This document shows positions 16,709 to 25,372 of a stretch of 64,000 nt of DNA, in pieces. The stretch is taken from the NCBI RefSeq assembly GCF_039969785.1, contig NZ_JBDVNC010000033.1, forward strand, positions 186,001 through 250,000, given 5' to 3'. The position numbers and the translations under genes were made by a program. Position 1 is the first letter of the stretch; each line of letters opens with the position of its first letter. The stretch is from Shimia sp039969785. GTDB taxonomy: Bacteria > Pseudomonadota > Alphaproteobacteria > Rhodobacterales > Rhodobacteraceae. A model generated the notes under the pieces. It was not told the DNA's origin. It did no database searches and saw only the letters and a list, made by a program, of their open reading frames with translations.

Positions 16709-18556
16709 TCAGTTGGCGGTGTCCGGGTCGATGGGATCAGTGAACCACGTGCAGCCGGGGGGCGGCGGGATGGCTGGGACGTCGTGGTATTGGGGCGGTG
16801 CAATAAGTTGCCATTTTAGTTTGTGCCAAGACGGGTCTAGTGTCAGCCACCCATGCCAACGTCCAAAGAACTCCTCGTCGATCAACGGTACGGGGTTTTC
16901 ACCAACCCAGTTCCGAAGACAGGGATGGCCTATTTGTTTTTGCATGTTCGGTGGTATTGCAACTGAGGCATCAAAGAAGGCATTTCGCCAATCGGTTTTG
17001 GCGTCAAGAATCGCGCTGTTGAAATCCACAAACCTGAGCGCGCCGCCATTGTTTATGCTCGCGTTCAGGTTTGTGGCGTATAACAGTATTGGGGCTTCGG
17101 GCGCGCCGGTCAGGAGTGCCCCGGAGAGGTCTGCGTTTTGCATTTGCGCCCCGGTGATAATTGCGTTTTGCATCTGGGATCGAAAGAGGTTTGCATTTTG
17201 CATCTGGGTTTCGATGAGGATAGCGTTTTGCATCTTTGCCCACGAGAGATTTGAATTATGCATCTTTGACCGAAAGAGGATTGCGCCTTTCATCTTTGCT
17301 TCGGAAAGGTTTGCGTTTTGCATCTGCGCCCCGGAAAGGTCTGCGTTTTGCATCTGGGATCGAAAGAGGTTTGCATTTTGTATCTGCGCTTCGAAGAGGT
17401 TTACGTTTTGCATCTGTGCCTCGGAGAGGTTTGCGTTTTGCATCTGGGCCTCGGAGAGGATTGCGTTTTGCATCTGCGCCCGGGAGAGGCTTGCGCCGGG
17501 CAGGAAAGCGTTCGGCATTACGGCGTGGCGCAGATCGGGGCGGGTGGCCTTAGCGGCGCTCCATGTTGGTTTTTTGAGCGCGGCGTGGGTGGCGGATTGA
17601 CGTGCTTTCCATTCAGATTCGAATGCCTCGGGCGGAATGAATTCTGGTTGGGGTGTGACGTCTGCTTGGTCGGGGTGGCCAAAGGTGCGGGTCAGCCAGC
17701 CGGGTTTTGGCGCGCTGGGGCGTTGGCAGGCGGGGGCCTCTCGCTTGCACCACTGCGACAGAAATTCCTTGCGGGCAATGTCATAAGGAAGCCAGCCCGC
17801 TGGGCGTTCCACGAGGTCCTGGCCGGTCAGATCAAGCGGCGCGAGGGGGATCCAGTCTGAGGGTTCTTCGGTCAGGCTGTGACTGATGATGAAGATAAAC
17901 GGTGTGGTCAGGATCAGGGATATGTTGATGCCGAGCCCCTGCCAGACGTTGGGGTTGGCGCTTGCACCGTCGCGCATGCGGCGGATCATCATGACCATGC
18001 TGGCCCATGCAAAGATCAGTGCAAAGAGCAGGCAGGCGGCGATCAGGCCGGTCATTACGAATGAGCGCGCGGCGAGGGATTCCAGCCAGAGAAAGCCCAG
18101 GACAATTGGGCCAAAGGCCCATGCCAGCAGGAAATTCCAAAAGGCGTTGGGCCATTCCATAGCACGGCGTGGGGTGCTTTGATCCTTTTGGCCAAAGCGC
18201 GATTTGCGCAGGAACAGGGCGCTGTCGAGCAAAAGCCATGGGGCAATCGCCTGTCCCAGCGGTTGATCGCCTTGGGTTGCGTCAGCTGCGCCAAGCGCGT
18301 CCCACAGGCGGATCAGGTAGAGGTGGAAATAGGCGTAGATGGCGGTGACCAGCAGTGGGGCGGCGTAGAAGAACAGCGGCGTGGGCACCGAGACGTTGAT
18401 CAGGGGCAGGTCGGTGGCGCGGTTGACGCCGTAAAAGTCGATATGTTCGACCCCCATCAGGGTGATACCGACAAACAGCAGCACCGAGAGCAGGGCGAAC
18501 CACGTGGCGCGCGCGTTTTTGGTGAGGGCGTCAATACGTTCGACTTGGGTGGTCAT
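16709..18556 (-). CDS. Membrane-anchored pentapeptide-repeat protein
   Basis: This 615-residue protein has four to five membrane helices in its first 225 residues (about 18-38, 62-82, 140-160, 168-190, 208-228), a cytosolic linker, and a pentapeptide-repeat beta-helix at about residues 345-490 built on the ten-residue unit QMQNANLxxA. Its C-terminal part (about 500-615) is proline- and tryptophan-rich and not repetitive. Pentapeptide helices act as protein scaffolds or, in Qnr-like proteins, DNA mimics; the membrane anchor favours a scaffold. The ATG directly follows a terminator-like T-run, so its translation start is unusual. Confidence 0.85.
   Translation of the reverse strand: MTTQVERIDALTKNARATWFALLSVLLFVGITLMGVEHIDFYGVNRATDLPLINVSVPTPLFFYAAPLLVTAIYAYFHLYLIRLWDALGAADATQGDQPLGQAIAPWLLLDSALFLRKSRFGQKDQSTPRRAMEWPNAFWNFLLAWAFGPIVLGFLWLESLAARSFVMTGLIAACLLFALIFAWASMVMMIRRMRDGASANPNVWQGLGINISLILTTPFIFIISHSLTEEPSDWIPLAPLDLTGQDLVERPAGWLPYDIARKEFLSQWCKREAPACQRPSAPKPGWLTRTFGHPDQADVTPQPEFIPPEAFESEWKARQSATHAALKKPTWSAAKATRPDLRHAVMPNAFLPGASLSRAQMQNAILSEAQMQNANLSEAQMQNVNLFEAQIQNANLFRSQMQNADLSGAQMQNANLSEAKMKGAILFRSKMHNSNLSWAKMQNAILIETQMQNANLFRSQMQNAIITGAQMQNADLSGALLTGAPEAPILLYATNLNASINNGGALRFVDFNSAILDAKTDWRNAFFDASVAIPPNMQKQIGHPCLRNWVGENPVPLIDEEFFGRWHGWLTLDPSWHKLKWQLIAPPQYHDVPAIPPPPGCTWFTDPIDPDTAN
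17108..17495 (-). repeat. 30-bp tandem repeats encoding the pentapeptide helix
   Basis: About 13 units of 30 bases, each containing a close variant of TTTGCATCTG on the plus strand, encode successive ten-residue turns of the pentapeptide-repeat domain. Units are nearly identical at DNA level in places, for example around 17162-17192 and 17340-17372. Such arrays can gain or lose turns by slippage. Confidence 0.8.
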
Positions 18557-18599
18557 AAAAATGCCTGCTGCGATATGGCGTAAACCTATGGCAGCAGGC
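18557..18599 (-). terminator. Intrinsic terminator of the qmcA-nfeD operon
   Basis: On the minus strand GCCTGCTGC (18591-18599) pairs with GCAGCAGGC (18563-18571) around a 19-base loop and is followed by ATTTTT at 18562-18557. The T-run touches the ATG of the pentapeptide gene at 18556. The AGCAGG in the second arm is also the only ribosome-binding candidate for that gene, so the hairpin would hide it. Confidence 0.75.
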
Positions 18600-18630
18600 T
18601 AGCAGAGTTGTGGGCGGACGCCAATTGGCG

Positions 18631-18906
18631 TCAGTCGTTGATGTCGCGGTCGAAGGTTTTGACCTGTCCGGTGGGCAGGGAAAACAGCCGGCGCAGGACC
18701 AGCCATGCGACCAGAGAAAAGGCGGCAAAGATCAAAAACAGCATCGGCGGGGACACAAGTTGCAGCGGGCCAAACAGCATCAGCCCGACTGCTGCGGCGC
18801 CGATGGCAAAGCCCAGAAACACAAAGCCGGGCACCAGAGTCTCAAGGATGACGAGCACCAGTGCCGCCGCGAGCCAGACCCACCAAGTTGTCAGAAGCTC
18901 TGTCAT
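18631..18906 (-). CDS. NfeD-like membrane partner of SPFH protein
   Basis: This 91-residue protein has three hydrophobic helices in its first 75 residues (WWVWLAAALVLVILETLVPGF, the glycine-rich FLGFAIGAAAVGLMLFG, and PPMLFLIFAAFSLVAWLVL). It is a short NfeD that lacks the usual C-terminal OB-fold domain. Its start overlaps the qmcA stop. NfeD proteins pair with SPFH/paraslipin proteins in membrane microdomains. Confidence 0.85.
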   Translation of the reverse strand: MTELLTTWWVWLAAALVLVILETLVPGFVFLGFAIGAAAVGLMLFGPLQLVSPPMLFLIFAAFSLVAWLVLRRLFSLPTGQVKTFDRDIND

Positions 18907-19796
18907 CAGCGGCCTCCCTTGAGCAGTTTGAACGCGTCGCCAAAGGCTTCGAGCGCGGCGGCGGGCAGCAGGATTGTCTGTTTGCCTTCGCCTTCGCCCA
19001 ATGCATTCAGGGCTTCGACCTGTTTCAGGGCGACCTGATATTGTGCCGCTTCTACGCCGTTTTCCTTGATGGCGGCGGCGACAACAGAGGTGGCATAGGC
19101 TTCGGCATCGGCTTGGATACGGCGTGCTTTGGCGGATTGTTCTGAGGCGTAAAGCTCGGCGTCGGCCTGAAGCTCGACGGCGCGTTTGTGGCCTTCGGCC
19201 TCGGTCACTTGCGCGCGGCGGGCGCGTTCGGCGTTGAGCTGTTGCAGCATGGCGTCGCGGGTGGCCTGATCCAGATTCACGTCCAGAATTTCGGCGCGGG
19301 TAACTTCGATACCCCAGTCATCCACGGCGTCTTCGACGCTGGCTTGAATGGATTCAATCAGGCTGGCGCGATTGGACTGTACCTCGTCGAGATCCATTTT
19401 ACCGATATTGGCCCGCACGATTCCGGCCACGGTGGTTGCGATGGCGCCGTCGACATCGCGGATCCGGTAAACGGTCTTTTCCGGTTCCAGAATGCGGTAG
19501 AATACAGAGGTGTCGATTTGCACCAGCACGTTGTCCTTGGTGATCGCGTCCTGTGTGGCGTTGGGCAGCTGGCGTTCCAGAATAGAGATTTTGTGGCGCA
19601 CAACATCAAGGAAAGGCACAACAAAGTTGATGCCGGGTCCAAGCACCGAGTGCAGGCGACCAAAGCGCTCGACGACGAATTTCTCGGATTGCGGGACGAT
19701 GCGCACGCCTTTGAGGATGACGATGATCAGGAAGATCGCCGCGAGGATCAGCACAATGTTCTGAGATAGGATTCCGATCAGGACGTCTTCGATCAT
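18906..19796 (-). CDS. qmcA: SPFH/Band 7 paraslipin (QmcA-like)
   Basis: This 296-residue protein has one N-terminal membrane helix (about 8-28, ILSQNIVLILAAIFLIIVIL) and a Band 7 domain (RIVPQSEKFVVERFGRLHSVLGPGINFVVPFLD), then a charged coiled coil (about 185-250) and a small C-terminal region. Paraslipins oligomerise in the inner membrane and organise protein quality control and microdomains. It is the first gene of the qmcA-nfeD pair and is divergent from tgt. Confidence 0.9.
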   Translation of the reverse strand: MIEDVLIGILSQNIVLILAAIFLIIVILKGVRIVPQSEKFVVERFGRLHSVLGPGINFVVPFLDVVRHKISILERQLPNATQDAITKDNVLVQIDTSVFYRILEPEKTVYRIRDVDGAIATTVAGIVRANIGKMDLDEVQSNRASLIESIQASVEDAVDDWGIEVTRAEILDVNLDQATRDAMLQQLNAERARRAQVTEAEGHKRAVELQADAELYASEQSAKARRIQADAEAYATSVVAAAIKENGVEAAQYQVALKQVEALNALGEGEGKQTILLPAAALEAFGDAFKLLKGGR

Positions 19797-19886
19797 GGGG
19801 GTCGTCTCCTTGAAGCAATCATTTAAACATACGCTCTTTTCAAGTGGAGGTTGAGCGTTTGTTTTACAAGCGAATTCTGAAAGCTT

Positions 19887-19896
19887 AAGGAGGGGG
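19887..19896 (+). promoter_or_regulatory. Strong Shine-Dalgarno sequence upstream of tgt
   Basis: AAGGAGGGGG lies 7 bases before a TTG at 19904 that is in frame with tgt. The homology-supported ATG at 19931 has only a weak AAAGG site. Tgt may therefore start at 19904 with nine extra residues (TTG read as Met). Confidence 0.5.
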
Positions 19897-19930
19897 AAAT
19901 CTGTTGAAAATTCCCCGTAAAGGTACGGAA

Positions 19931-21061
19931 ATGTCTGAAAAGTTCTCGTTTTCTCTGAATGCTACGGATGGTGCGGCGCGGTCAGGCGTGATTTCCACGC
20001 CGCGCGGTGACATCCGAACGCCTGCGTTTATGCCGGTGGGGACTGCTGCGACGGTCAAGGCGATGATGCCCGAGTCGGTGCGCGCCACGGGGGCGGATAT
20101 TCTGTTGGGCAACACCTATCATTTGATGCTGCGTCCGACGGCAGAGCGGATTGAGCGGTTGGGTGGGTTGCACAAATTCATGAACTGGGAGCGTCCGATC
20201 CTGACGGATTCGGGGGGCTTTCAGGTGATGTCGCTGGCCGAGCTGCGCAAGCTGACCGAAGAAGGCGTGACATTCAAAAGCCATATCGACGGGTCCAAGC
20301 ACGCGCTGACACCGGAACGGTCGATGGAAATTCAGCGCATGCTGGGCAGCGATATTGTCATGTGTTTTGACGAATGCCCCGCGCTTCCTGCGGACCGCGC
20401 CCGGATTGCCGAGAGCATGCGGTTGTCGATGCGGTGGGCGGATCGCTCTCGTGAGGCGTTTGGGGATCGGCCGGGGCATGCGTTGTTTGGCATTATGCAG
20501 GGCGGGTTGGAGCAGGATTTGCGCGAGGAAAGTGCCAAAGCGCTGACCGATATCGGGTTTGACGGCTATGCGGTCGGCGGGTTGGCTGTGGGCGAAGGTC
20601 AAGAGGCAATGTTTGGCTGTCTGGATTATGCGCCGGGGTATTTGCCGGTCGACAAGCCGCGTTATCTGATGGGGGTTGGCAAGCCGGATGACATTGTGGG
20701 GGCCGTGAAACGCGGCATCGACATGATGGATTGCGTGCTGCCGTCGCGATCCGGGCGCACGGGGCAGGTGTTTACCCGGCGCGGCGTGATCAATATCAAG
20801 AACGCGCGCCACGCCGAAGACCCGCGTCCGCTGGATGCCGAATGCTCGTGCCCGGCGTGTTCAAGCTATTCCCGCGCCTATCTGCATCACGTTTTTCGCG
20901 CCAATGAGATGATCTCGGGCATGTTGTTGACGTGGCATAACCTGCATTATTTTCAGGATATTATGCAGGGGATGCGGGACGCAATTGCGGCGGGCAGCTT
21001 TGACGCGTGGGAGGCAGAATTCCATGCCGGACGTGCGCAAGGCGACATCGCACCGATTTAG
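19931..21061 (+). CDS. tgt: tRNA-guanine transglycosylase (queuine tRNA-ribosyltransferase)
   Basis: This 376-residue enzyme exchanges guanine-34 of Asp, Asn, His and Tyr tRNAs for a queuosine precursor. Visible are LTDSGGFQVMS (nucleophile region), MCFDECP, IMQGG, VGGLAVGE, the catalytic aspartate in MDCVLPSRSGRTG, and the zinc ligands in CSCPAC plus a downstream His. Start at 19931 (MSEKFSF) follows family homology; a better ribosome-binding site supports TTG at 19904. It converges closely with the beta-lactamase gene, with a 6-base gap. Confidence 0.96.
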   Translation: MSEKFSFSLNATDGAARSGVISTPRGDIRTPAFMPVGTAATVKAMMPESVRATGADILLGNTYHLMLRPTAERIERLGGLHKFMNWERPILTDSGGFQVMSLAELRKLTEEGVTFKSHIDGSKHALTPERSMEIQRMLGSDIVMCFDECPALPADRARIAESMRLSMRWADRSREAFGDRPGHALFGIMQGGLEQDLREESAKALTDIGFDGYAVGGLAVGEGQEAMFGCLDYAPGYLPVDKPRYLMGVGKPDDIVGAVKRGIDMMDCVLPSRSGRTGQVFTRRGVINIKNARHAEDPRPLDAECSCPACSSYSRAYLHHVFRANEMISGMLLTWHNLHYFQDIMQGMRDAIAAGSFDAWEAEFHAGRAQGDIAPI

Positions 21062-21067
21062 GCTGTG

Positions 21068-21901
21068 TCAGGGTAGCAAATCGGGCAGGTCTGCGAGCAG
21101 GCTTGTCTGTGTGCGGCTGCCTGCATAGCCAGATGACGGTGCGGTTTCCTGCGTGAGGCGCACGAAAACATAGGTTTCATTGTCTTTGACGACCCAGCCG
21201 ACAAACCAGCCCAGCTGATCCTTGGTGCGGTGATAGTTCGCGTCGCGCACCCATGTCGTGCCGGTTTTTCCCAACGCGTCATGAGGCCCGACGGAGAAAT
21301 GTTGCATCGTTTCTTTGGTCAGGGTTTGGGCGCGATCAGACAGGGGCAGGGACTGGGTGACAAAGGCGCGCAGGAACCTGGATTGTTCCAGTGGTGAGAT
21401 TTTGAGCGACGAGCCAAGCCACGCGCGGGTGAGCCCGTTGTTCTGCCCGGGATCACCAGACAGGTCGCGATTGCCATAGTTCAGAGCATCAACATGGTTC
21501 TGGAATTTCGCGGCACCCAGCTGCGTTGTCAGCCATTGCGAATACCAAACCACCGAGTAGCGCAGCCAGCGACGGGGATAGGTCGTTTCGCGCCAGATCG
21601 AAAATGGCGCGTTGATCGCCGGGTCATAGTCGATGGCGGGCGCGTCAGGTGAGGCCAGTAAGTTGGTTTCATACCCGATCAGGGCCAGTGCGAGCTTGAA
21701 GGTCGAGGCCGGAGAATAACGGGTGTCACAGCCGGTCCCGGTGTGATGGATCGTGGCGCCGTCGCTGACACGTGTGACCAATGTGCACAGCGTTGTGGTT
21801 TCCGTGGCGCGCGCCAGTTGGGGCAGGGCGCACAGAAGCGAAAGGCCAGTCACAGCGATAAGACAGTTTAACCCGGGCAATTTGGATGCAAGGCGGTACA
21901 T
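21068..21901 (-). CDS. Class D (OXA-type) beta-lactamase
   Basis: This 277-residue periplasmic serine beta-lactamase carries all class D motifs: the nucleophile box STFK (Ser66, Lys69), SVV at 116-118, YGN at 142-144 and KTG at 212-214, followed by the LGWFVGWV segment. An N-terminal signal sequence (about 1-32) precedes the mature enzyme. The start MYRLASK at 21901 gives a clean signal peptide; the ORF start at 21991 adds a non-secretory extension. No mobile element or integron is nearby, so it appears to be a resident chromosomal gene. The spectrum cannot be predicted. Confidence 0.92.
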   Translation of the reverse strand: MYRLASKLPGLNCLIAVTGLSLLCALPQLARATETTTLCTLVTRVSDGATIHHTGTGCDTRYSPASTFKLALALIGYETNLLASPDAPAIDYDPAINAPFSIWRETTYPRRWLRYSVVWYSQWLTTQLGAAKFQNHVDALNYGNRDLSGDPGQNNGLTRAWLGSSLKISPLEQSRFLRAFVTQSLPLSDRAQTLTKETMQHFSVGPHDALGKTGTTWVRDANYHRTKDQLGWFVGWVVKDNETYVFVRLTQETAPSSGYAGSRTQTSLLADLPDLLP

Positions 21902-22078
21902 TTTGCACGTTCCATGGATTTTGCGGCAAAGTTGGCGCAAGGTGGGCATGGTTTCAACAGTTGAGTGAAACTGTCGCAAAAAATGGCTCATATCCGCAAA
22001 AAGCTCCTGAAAGTGCCCTTGTTCCCATCCCGCAGGACGGGCATTGTGGCGCCCAATAATAAAAAGCCCGGTTGAATC

Positions 22079-22094
22079 GGGGGGAAAGCCCCCC
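22079..22094 (+). other. GC hairpin in lon leader region
   Basis: GGGGGG (22079-22084) and CCCCCC (22089-22094) form a 6-bp stem around AAAG in the gap between the beta-lactamase and lon genes. No T-run follows. Role unknown; it may be in the lon 5' leader. Confidence 0.4.
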
Positions 22095-22179
22095 AGATTA
22101 AAGGGCCAGGAAACGGAAATGGCCGATAGGTTGCCGCCAGGCGGGACCAGCGCTGTTTTGCTAAGAACAAGGAATGAGC

Positions 22180-24582
22180 ATGCAAGAGCCTCTCAACACA
22201 TCCTACCCTGTGCTGCCATTGCGCGATATTGTGGTGTTCCCACACATGATCGTGCCGCTTTTTGTCGGGCGTGAGAAATCAGTGCGCGCGCTAGAAGAAG
22301 TGATGTCTGACAACAAGCAGATTCTTCTGTCGAGCCAGATTGACCCCGGTGAAGATGATCCCGCAGCAGATGGTATCTATACCGCTGGTGTGCTGGCCAA
22401 TGTGCTGCAACTGCTGAAATTGCCAGATGGCACGGTCAAGGTGTTGGTCGAAGGTCAGAGCCGCGTCAAAATCACCGAGTTCCATGAGAACGAGGATTAT
22501 TTTGAGGCAAGTGCTGAATATCTGCCGGAAATGCCCGGCGACGCGGCCACGATTGAGGCGCTGTTGCGCACTGTGGGCGACGAATTTGAGCGCTATGCCA
22601 AGGTCAAGAAGAACATCCCCGAAGAGGCGCTGACGGCTGTGGCTGAAAGTGACGAATCCGCGCGGTTGGCCGATCTGGTTGCCGGGCATCTGGGCATTGA
22701 AGTGGCGCAGAAACAGGAACTTTTGGAGACGCTTTCAGTCAGCGAGCGGCTGGAAAAAGTCTATGGGCTGATGCAGGGCGAAATGAGCGTTCTGCAGGTC
22801 GAGAAAAAGATCAAAACGCGGGTCAAATCTCAGATGGAGAAGACCCAGCGCGAGTACTATCTGAATGAGCAGATGAAGGCCATTCAGAAGGAACTGGGCG
22901 ACGGCGAAGAGGGCGAAGGCGAACTGGCTGAGCTGGAAGAGAAGATCGCCAAGACCAAGCTGAGCAAAGAGGCCAAAGAAAAGGCCGATGCTGAGCTGAA
23001 AAAGCTGAAAAACATGTCGCCAATGAGCGCCGAAGCCACCGTGGTGCGCAACTATCTGGATTGGATGTTGTCGATTCCGTGGGGCAAAAAGGGCCGGGTC
23101 AAGAAAGACCTGAACAAAGCGCAGGCGGTGCTGGATGCCGATCACTATGGTCTTGAAAAGGTCAAAGAGCGGATTGTCGAATATCTGGCGGTGCAGCAGC
23201 GGTCGGCCAAGCTGAAAGGCCCGATCATGTGTCTGGTTGGCCCTCCGGGTGTGGGTAAAACCAGTCTGGGTAAATCGGTGGCACGGGCCACGGGGCGCGA
23301 GTTTATTCGCATCTCGTTGGGTGGCGTGCGTGATGAAAGCGAAATTCGCGGTCATCGGCGGACTTATATCGGGTCGATGCCAGGTAAGATCATTCAGGCG
23401 CTGAAAAAGGCCAAGACAACCAACCCGCTGATCCTGCTTGATGAAATCGATAAGATGGGGCAGGATTTCCGCGGAGATCCGGCTTCGGCGATGTTAGAAG
23501 TGCTGGATCCGGAACAGAACGGCACGTTTGTGGATCACTATCTTGAGGTCGAATATGACCTGAGCAATGTGATGTTCCTGACCACCGCCAACAGTTATAA
23601 CATGCCCGGCCCATTGCTGGATCGGATGGAGATTATTCCACTGGCGGGCTATACCGAGGATGAAAAGCAAGAGATTGCGCGTCAGCATCTGATCGACAAG
23701 CAGGTTAAGAACCACGGTCTGAAGAAAGACGAATTTGAACTGACCGATGAAGCGCTGCAGGAGATGATCCGCACATATACCCGCGAGGCGGGCGTGCGGA
23801 ACCTTGAGCGCGAGATCGCCAAGCTGGCGCGAAAAGCAGTGACGCGGATTGTGCGCGGGGCCACTGAGAAGGTCGAGATCACGCCAGAGAACCTGGATGA
23901 CTATCTGGGCGTGAAAAAATTCCGCTATGGGTTGGCTGAACAGGCTGATCAGGTTGGGGTTGTGACCGGGTTGGCATGGACCAGCGTGGGCGGCGATCTG
24001 TTGCACATCGAGGCGTTGAAACTGCCCGGTAAGGGGCGGATGAAGACCACCGGTAAGCTGGGCGATGTGATGAAGGAGTCGATTGATGCGGCGTCTTCTT
24101 ACGTGCGCTCGATCTCGCCCAAAATCGGGGTGAAACCGACCAAGTTCGACAAGATCGACATCCATGTGCACGTGCCGGATGGCGCAACGCCAAAGGACGG
24201 CCCGTCGGCCGGTCTGGCGATGGTGACATCGATTGTGTCGGTTCTGACGGGTATTCCGGTGCATCGCGACATTGCCATGACAGGTGAGGTTTCGTTGCGC
24301 GGCAATGCGATGCCCATCGGCGGTCTGAAAGAAAAGCTGCTGGCGGCGTTGCGTGGTGGGATCAAAACTGTGCTGATCCCGGAAGAAAACGAAAAAGACC
24401 TGGCCGAAATCCCGGACAATGTGAAAGAAGGATTGAAAATCATTCCTGTAAGCCACGTGTCGGAAGTTTTGAAGCTGGCCTTGGTTGAAGAACCGGATGC
24501 CATCGATTGGGATGAAGCCGCAGAAGAGGCGGCAGCTGCCGCGCTTTTGGCGGAAAAAGGGGCCGCTGCGACAGCGCATTAA
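22180..24582 (+). CDS. lon: ATP-dependent protease Lon
   Basis: This 800-residue cytoplasmic AAA+ protease degrades misfolded and selected regulatory proteins. It has the N-terminal substrate domain (about 1-200), coiled-coil linker, ATPase core with Walker A GPPGVGKTSLGKS and Walker B LILLDEIDK, and a protease domain with catalytic serine in KDGPSAG and lysine in GGLKEKLLAA. The start at 22180 is preferred: AAGGA at 22169-22173 is 6 bases before it, but touches the alternative ATG at 22174. It is followed by a terminator. Confidence 0.97.
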   Translation: MQEPLNTSYPVLPLRDIVVFPHMIVPLFVGREKSVRALEEVMSDNKQILLSSQIDPGEDDPAADGIYTAGVLANVLQLLKLPDGTVKVLVEGQSRVKITEFHENEDYFEASAEYLPEMPGDAATIEALLRTVGDEFERYAKVKKNIPEEALTAVAESDESARLADLVAGHLGIEVAQKQELLETLSVSERLEKVYGLMQGEMSVLQVEKKIKTRVKSQMEKTQREYYLNEQMKAIQKELGDGEEGEGELAELEEKIAKTKLSKEAKEKADAELKKLKNMSPMSAEATVVRNYLDWMLSIPWGKKGRVKKDLNKAQAVLDADHYGLEKVKERIVEYLAVQQRSAKLKGPIMCLVGPPGVGKTSLGKSVARATGREFIRISLGGVRDESEIRGHRRTYIGSMPGKIIQALKKAKTTNPLILLDEIDKMGQDFRGDPASAMLEVLDPEQNGTFVDHYLEVEYDLSNVMFLTTANSYNMPGPLLDRMEIIPLAGYTEDEKQEIARQHLIDKQVKNHGLKKDEFELTDEALQEMIRTYTREAGVRNLEREIAKLARKAVTRIVRGATEKVEITPENLDDYLGVKKFRYGLAEQADQVGVVTGLAWTSVGGDLLHIEALKLPGKGRMKTTGKLGDVMKESIDAASSYVRSISPKIGVKPTKFDKIDIHVHVPDGATPKDGPSAGLAMVTSIVSVLTGIPVHRDIAMTGEVSLRGNAMPIGGLKEKLLAALRGGIKTVLIPEENEKDLAEIPDNVKEGLKIIPVSHVSEVLKLALVEEPDAIDWDEAAEEAAAAALLAEKGAAATAH

Positions 24583-24603
24583 TCCCGGCATTCCTGAAAT
24601 CTG

Positions 24604-24637
24604 AAACGCGCCTCGTGACAAGCGGGGCGCGTTTTTT
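24604..24637 (+). terminator. Intrinsic terminator of lon
   Basis: AAACGCGCC (24604-24612) pairs with GGCGCGTTT (24626-24634), with the T-run TTTTTT at 24632-24637. Confidence 0.88.
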
Positions 24638-24752
24638 GTGCTGTATGTTGTGGTTTTGCTAACCTCAATGGCGAGATTTTGTAGGTTAGGGTGGTTTTGA
24701 TACCGCTTCGCTGTTAGACTAAATCCAATCAGGCAAAAAAATGAGGCCCCTC

Positions 24753-25205
24753 ATGGCGAGCACTCCTAAAACAATTCAAACCAAAGCTCCGACAACACGC
24801 AAGTCCACAACGTCGACACGTGCACGTACAACTTCGACGGCCACAAAAGCACAATCAACAACTTCAAAACCGGCCGCTGCGCCAGAGCCGAACCCGATTG
24901 TTGTGGCCGAGGCGACGACAATTGTCTCTGGACCCGAGCTGAAGAAATCCGAATTGATTGAAGCCGTCGTGGAGCGCTCTGGTATCAAGAAACGCTATGC
25001 CAAGCCGTCTATCGAGGCAGCGCTGGCGGTTCTTGGAGAAGCGTTGGAAGAAGGGCGCACGCTGAACCTGATGCCTATGGGCAAGGCCAAGGTGCAGAAA
25101 TCCAAAGAAATCGCTGGCGGCCAAGTGCTTTCGGTGCGCGTACGCCAACGTCAGCGTGTGACCGAAGCGAATGAAACAGCGTCGCTTGCAGAGCCTGCGG
25201 AGTAA
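24753..25205 (+). CDS. HU-family DNA-binding protein with Thr/Ala/Lys-rich tail
   Basis: This 150-residue protein has a low-complexity N-terminal tail (about 1-60) rich in Thr, Ser, Ala, Lys and Pro, resembling histone H1-like tails. An HU/IHF-like domain follows from KKSELIEAVVERSGIKKRYAK to VLSVRVRQRQ. The start at 24753 has GAGG 6 bases upstream; the ATG at 24741 does not. It is a probable nucleoid protein. It stands alone between two terminators. Confidence 0.82.
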   Translation: MASTPKTIQTKAPTTRKSTTSTRARTTSTATKAQSTTSKPAAAPEPNPIVVAEATTIVSGPELKKSELIEAVVERSGIKKRYAKPSIEAALAVLGEALEEGRTLNLMPMGKAKVQKSKEIAGGQVLSVRVRQRQRVTEANETASLAEPAE

Positions 25206-25289
25206 GGCAGGCACGGCCATCGGGGTGATTTTGCGCTTGGTTTACATCTTAGTTGCGCGTGTTCAGGAATTCTCTTACCCAAAAGTTGT

Positions 25290-25324
25290 AAGGCGCTCTT
25301 TGAAAGATGAGCGTCTTTATTTTT
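25290..25324 (+). terminator. Intrinsic terminator of the HU-like gene
   Basis: AAGGCGCTC (25290-25298) pairs with GAGCGTCTT (25309-25317), with one G-U pair, followed by TATTTTT. Confidence 0.8.
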
Positions 25325-25372
25325 GGCGTTTGCGGGTTTTGTGCACCATGCCGTGATTAATTTGGCGCGAAA

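Noticed and set aside
17108..17495. Regular repeats resembling a CRISPR array
   Set aside because: The repeats are contiguous with no unique spacers and encode a pentapeptide-repeat domain in frame.
23494..24621. Open frame of 375 codons antisense to lon
   Set aside because: It crosses the lon terminator and has no recognisable domain; lon is unambiguous.
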